Below, in pieces: positions 1 through 7,541 of a stretch of DNA of 64,000 nt (its first letter is position 1; the number at the start of each line of letters is the position of its first letter). Source of the stretch: Aggregicoccus sp. 17bor-14 (GTDB lineage: Bacteria; Myxococcota; Myxococcia; Myxococcales; Myxococcaceae); contig NZ_VJZZ01000005.1 in assembly GCF_009659535.1 (NCBI RefSeq), forward strand, positions 357,095 through 421,094, written 5' to 3'. The notes under the pieces were generated by a model. It saw nothing but the letters and a program-made list of their open reading frames with translations, had not been told where the DNA came from and ran no database searches. The position numbers and the translations under genes are program-made.

Positions 1-247
<247 letters not shown>

Positions 248-340
248 TCAGGGTGCGCACGGGAGGCCCCCGCCTGCCCGGGCCCTGCGCGCGGGAGCCC
301 CTGCAGCGGGCGGGCAGGCGACCCGGCCCGCCGCGGCGCC

Positions 341-616
341 TCAGGCCCCGCGGCGCGGGCGCTTCTCGAAGCGCATCCGCTTGAGCGCCTCGAAGCGCGC
401 GCGGTCCTTCGGCGGGGTGCTCGCCACCATCCCGTCCAGCAGCCGCTTCGAGCTCTGGAAGACCTCCTCCACCGCCGCCTCGAAGGCGGCCGCGTTCTTC
501 TGCGAGGGCGCGCGGGTGCCGGCAATCTTGCGCACGAACTGCAGCGCCGCGGCGCGCACGTCCTCGTCCGTCGCGGGCGGGGCGAAGTTGAAGAGCGGCT
601 TGATGCTGCGGCACAT
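341..616 (-). CDS. DUF2277 family small protein
   Basis: A 91-residue protein beginning MCRSIKPLFNF, followed by APPATDEDVRAAALQFVRKI. This is the signature of the DUF2277 family: M-C-R-x-I-x-x-L-F/Y-N-F, then a P-A-T-x-E-(I/V) helix. The family is small, soluble and of unknown function, and the length is typical. There is no signal peptide or membrane segment. It lies downstream of the dioxygenase gene on the same strand, 41 bases away, so the two may be cotranscribed. The family name is a confident call by sequence pattern; no function is proposed. Confidence 0.85.
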   Translation of the reverse strand: MCRSIKPLFNFAPPATDEDVRAAALQFVRKIAGTRAPSQKNAAAFEAAVEEVFQSSKRLLDGMVASTPPKDRARFEALKRMRFEKRPRRGA

Positions 617-657
617 GGCGGGCTCCCGCGCAGTCGTTCTCTGGGCTCGCGCGAGCG

Positions 658-1761
658 CTAGCGCTGGGCGCGCTGCGTGTCGAGCCGGTCGTAGTGGCGG
701 TAGCCCAGCTGGTCCAGCGCGCTCGCGGGCGCGAGCCCGATGTCCACCAGCGTCTTGATGTCGTAGGTGCCCGCGAGCACCGGCGGCGCGTAGGCCTGCG
801 CGGCCTCGGGCGTGCGCAGGTGCGCGAGCGGGAAGAGCACCGTGCGGGTGTGCACGTGCATGAAGTGCGCGGCGGACTGGCGGCTCCAACCGGGCACCCC
901 CGGCGCGGTGATGACGTGCGGGGTGGCGAGGAAGGTGCCGCCGGTGAGGATCTCCAGCTGCTGGCCCACCTGCGCCACGATGCAGCCCGCAGGCGGCGTG
1001 CCGCGCACCAGCTGCCCCGCGGGGTGCTCGGGCGTGGCGCGCGTGCGCAGGTACAGCCCGCTCTGGTCGTCCGGGCGGCCCGCGGCGCGGCCCTCGGGAT
1101 TGAGGAAGCGACCGCCGGGCAGCAGCGTGAGGAGGTTGAAGTCGGTGTGCTCCTCGCCCCACACGATGCCGGTGTTCACCTGCTCGGCCTTGAGCGGCAG
1201 GTAGTGCAGCGTGCGCGTGACGTGCGGGCCCTTCTCGCACAGCTCGGCGAAGGTGCCCTCCGGCAGCGCGAGCGCGAGCGCCGCGCCGCGCAGGAGCGCG
1301 AGCCCCGCCGCGTGCAGGGAGAGCCCTAGGCCCACCAGCCCCTCCCCGAAGAAGGCGGGCGCGCGCTCGGGCCACACGTTCTCGGGGTAGAGCTGCGGGA
1401 ACTCCAGCGCGGCCTCCGGGTCCACCGGGTGCGGCGCCGCGAAGTAGCACTCCTTGAAGTCCGGCTGCCCGTTGCCCGCCACCGCGACCTCGGTGTTGGG
1501 CGGCGTCCAGCCGCGCTGGTACCAGATGTCGCTGCGGCCGTAGGGGCGCTTGGCCGCGTCCGGCTGCGCGATGAACTGGCCGAACGCGTCGTAGAGGCGC
1601 TCGAGCGCGGCCGCGTCCACGCCGTGGTTCTTCACGTACACGAGGCCGTAGCGGCCGAAGGCCTCGCGCAGCGCGGCGGCGCCCCGCTGCAGGCGCGCGG
1701 GATCAGTGGAGGCGAGGTCCGTCAGGTCGACGGTGGGGATGTTCGGGGAGGCGTCGGACAT
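658..1761 (-). CDS. Isopenicillin N synthase-like 2-oxoglutarate/Fe(II) dioxygenase
   Basis: A soluble protein of 367 residues. The N-terminal part (from about residue 8, IPTVDLTDL, with FGRYGLVYVKNHGV) is the DIOX_N domain. The C-terminal jelly roll carries the iron ligands EEHTDFN (His-x-Asp) and ATPHVI (second His), followed by SRQSAAHF, the R-x-S pair that holds the 2-oxoglutarate carboxylate. The full facial triad and co-substrate arginine are thus present and the enzyme should be active. Related bacterial enzymes hydroxylate or oxidise small molecules or amino acids, but the substrate cannot be read from sequence. The ATG start gives the normal family length. It is probably cotranscribed with the DUF2277 gene. 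Confidence 0.88.
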   Translation of the reverse strand: MSDASPNIPTVDLTDLASTDPARLQRGAAALREAFGRYGLVYVKNHGVDAAALERLYDAFGQFIAQPDAAKRPYGRSDIWYQRGWTPPNTEVAVAGNGQPDFKECYFAAPHPVDPEAALEFPQLYPENVWPERAPAFFGEGLVGLGLSLHAAGLALLRGAALALALPEGTFAELCEKGPHVTRTLHYLPLKAEQVNTGIVWGEEHTDFNLLTLLPGGRFLNPEGRAAGRPDDQSGLYLRTRATPEHPAGQLVRGTPPAGCIVAQVGQQLEILTGGTFLATPHVITAPGVPGWSRQSAAHFMHVHTRTVLFPLAHLRTPEAAQAYAPPVLAGTYDIKTLVDIGLAPASALDQLGYRHYDRLDTQRAQR

Positions 1762-1857
1762 GGCGGGGCGCAGGTTTACCCTGCCCGGCGCCCGCTGGGG
1801 AGGGAGGGGGGGCGGAGGCCTGGGGTGTCGGCGGGTGTGGGCAGCGGAGGCGGAGGA

Positions 1858-2958
1858 CTAGCTGGCGACGGGCTGGGCGGCGCCCGTGGGCGCGGGGCTC
1901 TCCACCGCCTCGGTGCGCGCGAGCTCCTCGGGGTGCAGCCGGAACCAGCGGGCGATGAGCAGCACCTCCTGCACCTCGTGCGCGCGCAGGCCCAGCGCGT
2001 GCGTCTCCGGCTGGGCGAAGAGCAGGCGCGCCTGGTCCGCGAGCGCGCGGCGGTCGCGGGGGCTGCGCGGGGCGGGCAGCTCCGCGCGCACGCTGCCGCG
2101 GCGGATGACGTAGACGAAGTCGTCCTCGCCCGTGCCCGAGCAGCCCGGCACCGTGTAGAGGAAGGAGAGCGACTCGATGGTGCGGCTCACCTCCTCCGCC
2201 TCCGCCTGCACCCACTCGAGGTGCTCGGCGCGGTCGCGCAGCTCCGCCGCGTACTCGAACTGCAGCCGGCTCGCGGCGGCGCGGATGCGCTCGCGCAGCT
2301 GCTCGAGCGGCCCCTGCACCTCGCCGAGGAAGAAGCGCCGCGCCAGGTCCACCCGCGTCCCGTACTCCGCGCGCGTGCAGCCGCCTGCGCACGGCGCGAG
2401 GCAGCGGTGCACCTGCCCGCGGATGCAGCGCGGGTCCTCGCGCCCGGCGAAGAGCGGCAGCTGGTCCGCGAGCCGCATCTTCACCTCCGCGCCGCAGTCG
2501 CGCAGCTCGAGCAGGTCCGAGAGCGCGCGCACCGCGTCCTCCGCCCCACTGCGCCCGCGGAAGGGCCCGAAGTAGTGCGCCCCGTCCGAGAGCACCTGGC
2601 GCACGACGACGAGCCGCGGGACGGCCTCGCGCGTGAGCTTGATGAAGCAGTAGGAGCGGTCGCCCTTGTGCTCCACGTTGTACACGGGGCGCCAGCGCTT
2701 GATGTGGCGGAACTCCTGCAGCAGCGCCGCGAACTCGCTCGGCGCGTACTCCCACTTCAGCTCGTGCGCGTGGCCGATGATCTCCGCGGCCTTCTCCCCG
2801 CGCTCCGCGCGGAAGTACGAGAGCAGCCGCGTGCGCACGTGCACGCTCTTGCCCACGTAGAGCACCTCGCCGGAGGGACCCAGCATCCGGTAGGTGCCGG
2901 GGCGGTTCTTGGCGCTCGCGCGGACCTCGGCGCGCAGCTGTTCGATGCGGGGGTTCAT
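1858..2958 (-). CDS. GIY-YIG endonuclease related to the UvrC N-terminal half (Cho-like)
   Basis: A 366-residue protein. Residues about 18-100 form a GIY-YIG nuclease: GTYRMLGPSGEVLYVGKS, the downstream catalytic region with R--LLSYFR, and KRWRPVYNVEHK. A middle block with a cysteine cluster (CIRGQVHRCLAPC) matches the UvrC region after the nuclease. Residues about 225-255 (RERIRAAASRLQFEYAAELRD) form a UVR motif that in UvrC contacts UvrB. The protein stops where UvrC would continue into its RNase H-like 5-prime nuclease and helix-hairpin-helix domains, so it can make only the 3-prime type of incision. That domain set resembles E. coli Cho, an SOS back-up nuclease. No classical SOS box was found upstream. 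Full-length uvrC is not in the window. Confidence 0.85.
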   Translation of the reverse strand: MNPRIEQLRAEVRASAKNRPGTYRMLGPSGEVLYVGKSVHVRTRLLSYFRAERGEKAAEIIGHAHELKWEYAPSEFAALLQEFRHIKRWRPVYNVEHKGDRSYCFIKLTREAVPRLVVVRQVLSDGAHYFGPFRGRSGAEDAVRALSDLLELRDCGAEVKMRLADQLPLFAGREDPRCIRGQVHRCLAPCAGGCTRAEYGTRVDLARRFFLGEVQGPLEQLRERIRAAASRLQFEYAAELRDRAEHLEWVQAEAEEVSRTIESLSFLYTVPGCSGTGEDDFVYVIRRGSVRAELPAPRSPRDRRALADQARLLFAQPETHALGLRAHEVQEVLLIARWFRLHPEELARTEAVESPAPTGAAQPVAS

Positions 2959-3120
2959 GGGACGGGTGCTGCGGACCGAACGCGCGTTCAGCCCTGCGGA
3001 GGGCCCCGAGTCTGCCCCACCTGGGCGCCCACTTCAGCGCCCCGCCCCGGGCCAGGCCGTGCAGCGCGGAGGCACACCGGGCCCCGGCTGCTCGCACGCC
3101 CCTACCGCGAGTGACGCGCG

Positions 3121-3357
3121 CTAGCGCGGGTTGGGCGGCTGCAGGGGCGCATCCAGGGCCTGCTCGCACTGGCACACCTCGCACTTGCGCTCGCGGTCGT
3201 AGCTGCACCGCTTGCCCGCGACGCAGCGCAGGCTGCGGGCCTCGGGGCACAGGGACTGCTCGCGCTGGGCGCGGCGCTGGTCGGACTCGTGCGAGCAGCC
3301 GAGGGCCGCGAGCAGCGGCAACAGCAGGACGGCCGGGAGGGCAAGGCGCTTGGACAT
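3121..3357 (-). CDS. Small cysteine-rich lipoprotein, unknown
   Basis: A 78-residue precursor. MSKRLALPAVLLLPLLAALGC is a signal peptide with the lipobox LAALGC, so the mature lipoprotein is about 58 residues. It is cysteine-rich for its size (CPEARSLRC, GKRCSYD, KCEVCQC), which suggests disulfides or a metal site in the periplasm. The start ATG at 3357 lies 31 bases from the divergent MFS transporter start, so the two genes share a very short promoter region. No family recognised. Confidence 0.65.
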   Translation of the reverse strand: MSKRLALPAVLLLPLLAALGCSHESDQRRAQREQSLCPEARSLRCVAGKRCSYDRERKCEVCQCEQALDAPLQPPNPR

Positions 3358-3388
3358 GGGCGCGGAGCCTAGTATCCCCGCGCGCCTC

Positions 3389-4588
3389 ATGTCCGCGCCC
3401 TCCCCTGCCGCCGCGCCCCTGCGCCCCGGCCTCGTCTGGCTCATGGCCGCCGCGAGCGGCGCCACCGTCGCGAACCTCTATTACAACCAGCCGCTGCTCG
3501 GGGAGATCGGCCGCAGCCTCGGCGCCTCCGACGCCAGCCTCGGCCTGCTGCCCACGCTCACCCAGGTGGGCTACGCGGTGGGCATGCTCTTCATCGTGCC
3601 GCTCGGCGACAGCCTCGAGCGCCGCCGCGTCGTCGTCACCATGACGCTGCTGGTGAGCCTCGCGCTGGTGGGCACCGCGCTCGCGCCCTCGATGCCGCTG
3701 ATGGTGCTCGCGGGCTTCGCGGTGGGGCTCACCACCGTGGTGCCGCAGCTGCTGATCCCCTTCGCCGCGAGCCTCGCGCCGGCAGAGACGCGCGGGCGCG
3801 TGGTGGGCACGGTGATGAGCGGGCTGCTCATCGGCATCCTGCTCAGCCGCACCGCCTCGGGCTTCGTGGGCACGCACGCGGGCTGGCGCGCGATGTTCTG
3901 GATGGCCGCGGCGCTGATGCTCGCCACCGCGCTGCTGCTGCGCTTCACCCTTCCCGCGCAGCCCCCGGCCGAGCACCTGCCCTACCCCGCCCTCATGCGC
4001 TCGCTCGGGCAGCTCGCGCGCGAGGAGCCCGTGCTGCGGCGCTCGGCGCTCCTGGGCTCGCTCTCCTTCGGCGCCTTCAGCGTGTTCTGGTCCACGCTCG
4101 CGCTGCACCTGCACGCACTGCCGGGCCACTACACCCCGCAGGTGGCGGGGCTCTTCGGCGTGGTGGGCGTGGCAGGCGCGGTCGCGGCGCCGCTGGTGGG
4201 GCGCTACGCGGACGCGCGCGGCGGGGGCACGCGCGCGATCAACGCGGCGGCGCTCGGCGCGCTGCTGCTCTCCTTCGTCACCTTCGCGCTGCTCTCGCGC
4301 TCGCTGTGGGGCATCGCGCTGGGCGTGGTGCTGCTGGACCTGGGCGCGCAGGCGAACCACATCGCGAACCAGACGCGCGTGTACGCGCTGCGCCCCGAGG
4401 CGCGCAGCCGCCTCAACACCCTCTACATGGTCACCTACTTCGCCGGCGGCGCGCTGGGCTCCTGGGCGGGCACGGCGGCCTGGGGGCGCTGGGGCTGGTG
4501 GGGCGTGTGCGGCGCGGGCGCGCTCTTCTGCCTCGCGGCGCTCGCGCTGCTCGCCTCTCGCGGGCGCGAGCGGGCGCGCGCGGCCTAG
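3389..4588 (+). CDS. MFS transporter (drug/metabolite efflux type)
   Basis: A 399-residue integral membrane protein with about 12 hydrophobic helices. Helix 1 is followed by NLYYNQPLLGEIG, a block common in the YcaD/YfcJ-like and sugar-efflux MFS branch. The helix 2-3 loop contains GDSLERRRVV, the MFS signature loop. The second half starts near residue 210 after the charged central loop (PAEHLPYPALMRSLG). The ATG at 3389 is the first that begins just before helix 1. The gene ends tail-to-tail with the SGNH esterase gene, the two stop codons sharing the four bases CTAG. Substrate unknown; an exporter role is inferred only from the subfamily. Confidence 0.85.
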   Translation: MSAPSPAAAPLRPGLVWLMAAASGATVANLYYNQPLLGEIGRSLGASDASLGLLPTLTQVGYAVGMLFIVPLGDSLERRRVVVTMTLLVSLALVGTALAPSMPLMVLAGFAVGLTTVVPQLLIPFAASLAPAETRGRVVGTVMSGLLIGILLSRTASGFVGTHAGWRAMFWMAAALMLATALLLRFTLPAQPPAEHLPYPALMRSLGQLAREEPVLRRSALLGSLSFGAFSVFWSTLALHLHALPGHYTPQVAGLFGVVGVAGAVAAPLVGRYADARGGGTRAINAAALGALLLSFVTFALLSRSLWGIALGVVLLDLGAQANHIANQTRVYALRPEARSRLNTLYMVTYFAGGALGSWAGTAAWGRWGWWGVCGAGALFCLAALALLASRGRERARAA

Positions 4589-6123
4589 CGCCGGCTGCGG
4601 CGCAGCAGGCCGAGCACCCCGAGCGCGAGCAGCGGGGCGAGCCCACCGACGCCCCCCGCGACGGCGCAGCTGCTGCCGCTGCCCTCGTCCCCCTGCAGGG
4701 CCTCGGGCGCCTCGGGGGTGACGGGGCGCGGGCCCTCGGCATAGACGAAGGGGGCCTGCGCGCGCGCCACCTGGCCGCTCGCGGAGGTGGCCACCACCTC
4801 CACGCTGCCGGCCGCGTGCGCGGGCGCGGTGGCGCGCAGGTGCTCCGCGTCCTGCACCTGCACGCTCTCGGCGAGCGCCTCGCCGAAGCGCACCTGCACC
4901 CCGGAGGCGAAGCCGCTGCCGGTGAGGGTGACGGCGGTGCCGCCGCCGGTGGGCCCGGTGGTGGGCGCGAGCGCGGAGAGCGCGAGGGGCGCAGCGGGCA
5001 CGGGCGTGGGCTCGGCCTCTGCGAGCGCGCGCGCCGCCTCCTCGCCCATCTTGCGCTGGCCTGCGACGCTCGGGTGGATGCCGTCCTGGCCCAGCCCCGC
5101 GAGGAAGCGGTCGGGGCTCGCGGGGTCGCGCAGCACGGCGTCGAAGTCCAGCACGCCCTGCACCTGTGCCAGGGTGCGCAGCCACTCGTTCACCGCGCGC
5201 CGCTGCGCGTTGACGTCCGCGAGCGGGGCGCTGTTGCCCGAGCGCTCCTTGGGCGGCAGCGTGGCGCCCCACACGCGGCAGAAGGGGCGCAGGCGATCGT
5301 AGAGCGCGGCGAGCTTCGTCTCGAGCTGCGCCGCGGTCAGGGTGCCCAGGTCGTTGGTGCCCAGCAGCACCGCGCAGTCCGTCACGCCGCGCAGGGTGAG
5401 CACCTCCGCGTCCAGCTTCGCGCTCGCCTCGCTCACGCCCTGGCCGTACACCGCGGCGTTCACCAGCGGCACCTTCAGCGCGAGCTCCGCCACCGCGGGC
5501 CAGCCGTCGCGCGCATCGCCCGGGTCGGTGACGTAGGCCTCGGTGATGCTGTCGCCGATGGCCACGAAGGCGCGCGTCGTCGCGCCCTCCACCTCCACCG
5601 TGTCCAGGCCCACCATCTTGGTGAAGGCGCTGCCGCCCAGCGCGGTGCGCAGCGACGTGTAGCTGCCCGCGCGCGCGTAGCTGCCGGGGAAGTTCTGCAG
5701 CGCGCTCGCCGCGAGCGCGCCCTCCACCTCGAAGGACACCGCGAGCTCCGCGCCGAAGGGCACCGCGAGCGCCACCGCGTCGCTCGTCACGCGCTGCCCC
5801 GCGGCCGCGCTGAAGGTGGAGGCGCCGGAGAAGGTCAGCGCCACCGGCTCGGAGGCGAGGCTGCCGCTGGGGCCCGAGAGCGCCACCGTGGCGGCGTAGA
5901 GGCGCAGCGCGCCGGTCCCGGCCCGGAAGCTCACCCGCACGCGCTCGCCCGCGCGCCGCACCGGCACCCGCATCCGGTAGGTGGTGCGCGCGCTGTCCTG
6001 GGACCAGCGCAGCGCCTGGTGGAAGCCAGGCTGCGGGCTGGTGGGCTGCTGTGCGTGCACGAGCGGCGAGGTGAGCGCGAGTGCGCACGTAGCCAGCAGC
6101 GGCAGGGGTCGGGGGTGCGGCAT
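4585..6123 (-). CDS. Secreted SGNH/GDSL esterase with IPT/TIG domain and MYXO-CTERM-like tail
   Basis: A 512-residue precursor. The N-terminus has a signal peptide (PLLATCALALTSPLVHAQ). An N-terminal beta domain (about 30-180) precedes an SGNH hydrolase with all four blocks: VAIGDSITE (catalytic Ser), YGQGVSE, LLGTNDLG, and DGIHPS (catalytic Asp/His). An IPT/TIG-like domain follows (LAPTTGPTGGGTAVTLTGSGF). The C-terminus is SSCAVAGG, then a hydrophobic helix, then LLRRSRR, which fits the MYXO-CTERM sorting signal that tethers proteins on the myxobacterial surface until processing. This suggests a surface esterase acting on acylated polysaccharide or lipid. The ATG at 6123 starts right at the signal peptide; a perfect GCCCGAA/TTCGGGC palindrome lies four bases upstream. 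Confidence 0.85.
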   Translation of the reverse strand: MPHPRPLPLLATCALALTSPLVHAQQPTSPQPGFHQALRWSQDSARTTYRMRVPVRRAGERVRVSFRAGTGALRLYAATVALSGPSGSLASEPVALTFSGASTFSAAAGQRVTSDAVALAVPFGAELAVSFEVEGALAASALQNFPGSYARAGSYTSLRTALGGSAFTKMVGLDTVEVEGATTRAFVAIGDSITEAYVTDPGDARDGWPAVAELALKVPLVNAAVYGQGVSEASAKLDAEVLTLRGVTDCAVLLGTNDLGTLTAAQLETKLAALYDRLRPFCRVWGATLPPKERSGNSAPLADVNAQRRAVNEWLRTLAQVQGVLDFDAVLRDPASPDRFLAGLGQDGIHPSVAGQRKMGEEAARALAEAEPTPVPAAPLALSALAPTTGPTGGGTAVTLTGSGFASGVQVRFGEALAESVQVQDAEHLRATAPAHAAGSVEVVATSASGQVARAQAPFVYAEGPRPVTPEAPEALQGDEGSGSSCAVAGGVGGLAPLLALGVLGLLRRSRR

Positions 6124-6127
6124 GGCC

Positions 6128-6143
6128 GCCCGAACATTCGGGC
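6128..6143. promoter_or_regulatory. Palindrome GCCCGAA-CA-TTCGGGC before the SGNH esterase start
   Basis: Seven-base perfect arms separated by two bases, ending four bases upstream of the esterase ATG. It could be a repressor operator or an RNA hairpin that masks the ribosome binding site. It resembles, but is shorter than, the CGAAC-4-GTTCG SOS box of Gram-positive bacteria, so LexA control is not claimed. Confidence 0.35.
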
Positions 6144-6267
6144 CCGCCACTTCGTTCCGCGCTCAACACGGGATGGAGCGGGGCTCGCCTGCCTGCCCCT
6201 GTTTTCCGGTTCGCGAGGAGCGCCCCGCTTCCCAGCCGGGTGGCACGTGCCTACCTGCGGCGGCAGC

Positions 6268-7470
6268 ATGATCACGCCCAACGCCCACCGCCCCGTCCAC
6301 CGCCTGGATGCGCTGACGGGAGTCCGCTTCCTCGCGGCCCTGCAGGTGCTGCTCTTCCACTACGGCGCGCCGCTCGCCGCCGGTGCCCCCGCCTGGCTCG
6401 AGCGCGTGTGCGGGCGGGGCTACGTGGCGGTGTCCTTCTTCTTCGTGCTCTCCGGCTTCATCCTCGCCTACCACTACGCGGAGCCGGCGGCGCGCGGGGT
6501 CCTGGACCGGCGCAGCTTCTGGGTGAACCGCTTCTCGCGCATCTACCCCGTGTACGCGCTGGGGCTCCTGATGATGCTGCCGCTCGCGCTGGACCCGGCG
6601 GGGCTGGGGGCGCACAGCTTCGGCGGCTCCTCGCTGCTCGCGCGCGCGGTGACGGGGCTCGCGCACCTCACCCTCACCCAGGGCTGGGTGCCGCAGCTCA
6701 CCGCCTCGTGGAACCTGCCGGGCTGGAGCATCTGTGCGGAGGCCTTCTTCTACGCGGCCTTCCCCTTCGCGGCCGTGCCCATCGCCCGGCTGCGCAGCCG
6801 CGGCGCGCTCGTGGGCGCGCTGCTCGCGGCCTGGGCGCTGGCGCTCGCGCTGGCCGGCGGCTACCTGCTGCTGGACCCGGACGGGCTGGGCACGGCGTCC
6901 GCGGGGGCGCGCGGGCCGTGGCTCTCCGCGCTCAAGTACAACCCGCTGGTGCGCCTGCCGGAGTTCCTCGCGGGCATCTGCCTCGGCTGCCTCTTCGTGC
7001 GCGAGCGCGCGCGCAGCGCCGCCGCAGCAGCAGGCGGATGGAGCAGGGGTGGGGTGCTCACGCTCGCGGCGGCCGGAGGCGCGCTCGCGCTGCTCGCGGC
7101 GCCGGGCCTGCCCTACCCGCTCTTGCACAACGGGCTCTTGCTGCCGCTGTTCGCCGCGCTCGTGTTCGGGCTCGCGCAGGGCGGGGGCCTGCTGGGCGCA
7201 GCGCTGCGCACGGGGCCGATGCGCGTGCTGGGCGAGGCGAGCTACGCGCTCTACATCCTGCAGCTGCCGCTCATGCTCTGGGCGCAGCCCTTGCGCGGCC
7301 ACGGGCTGCCCGAGGGCGGCGCGGCCTTCACCCTCGCCTACCTCGCCCTCGCGCTCGGCTTCGCGCTCGCCTCCTTCTACTTCCTGGAGCGCCCCGCCCA
7401 GCGCCTGCTGCGCGCGGCGCTGCAGCGCGAGGAGGCTCCCGAGCCCGCGGTGGCCCGCGTCCGCCGCTAG
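6268..7470 (+). CDS. Acyltransferase family 3 membrane protein (OatA/OafA-like)
   Basis: A 400-residue polytopic membrane protein with about ten helices. The N-terminal motif HRLDALTGVRFLAALQVLLFHYG carries the catalytic His-Tyr region of acyltransferase-3 enzymes. GYVAVSFFFVLSGFILAYHY is the second signature, and RSFWVNRFSRIYPVY carries the conserved R--R--P. These enzymes transfer acetyl or other acyl groups to exported sugars or peptidoglycan at the inner membrane. The neighbouring divergent gene encodes a secreted SGNH esterase, so the pair could add and remove O-acyl groups on the same surface glycan; that link is inference. The ATG at 6268 places the signature near residue 12 as usual. 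Confidence 0.88.
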   Translation: MITPNAHRPVHRLDALTGVRFLAALQVLLFHYGAPLAAGAPAWLERVCGRGYVAVSFFFVLSGFILAYHYAEPAARGVLDRRSFWVNRFSRIYPVYALGLLMMLPLALDPAGLGAHSFGGSSLLARAVTGLAHLTLTQGWVPQLTASWNLPGWSICAEAFFYAAFPFAAVPIARLRSRGALVGALLAAWALALALAGGYLLLDPDGLGTASAGARGPWLSALKYNPLVRLPEFLAGICLGCLFVRERARSAAAAAGGWSRGGVLTLAAAGGALALLAAPGLPYPLLHNGLLLPLFAALVFGLAQGGGLLGAALRTGPMRVLGEASYALYILQLPLMLWAQPLRGHGLPEGGAAFTLAYLALALGFALASFYFLERPAQRLLRAALQREEAPEPAVARVRR

Positions 7471-7541
7471 CCCTCTCCCTTCCCCCGCCTCTGCGGCCAG
7501 GGGGGTGAAACCAGAGGGTGCGGGCGTAGTACAGTCGGGCT

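Noticed and set aside
6128..6143. LexA/DinR SOS box before the esterase
   Set aside because: The CGAAC half-sites are too close together (two-base centre) for the known SOS box, and the gene is not an SOS function.
1703..6169. Open frame of nearly 1500 codons on the minus strand
   Set aside because: It runs through the UvrC-like, lipoprotein, transporter and esterase genes in another frame, is Ala/Arg-rich low-complexity sequence, and shows no family pattern. High GC makes such long shadow frames common.
4306..7470. Open frame of about 1050 codons on the plus strand ending with the acyltransferase
   Set aside because: Only the last 400 codons, from 6268, look like protein. The upstream part is antisense to the esterase gene.
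7472..7510. Fifth copy of the dispersed palindromic repeat
   Set aside because: Contains CCCTCTCCC and a G-run but the arms do not pair properly, so the match is not convincing.
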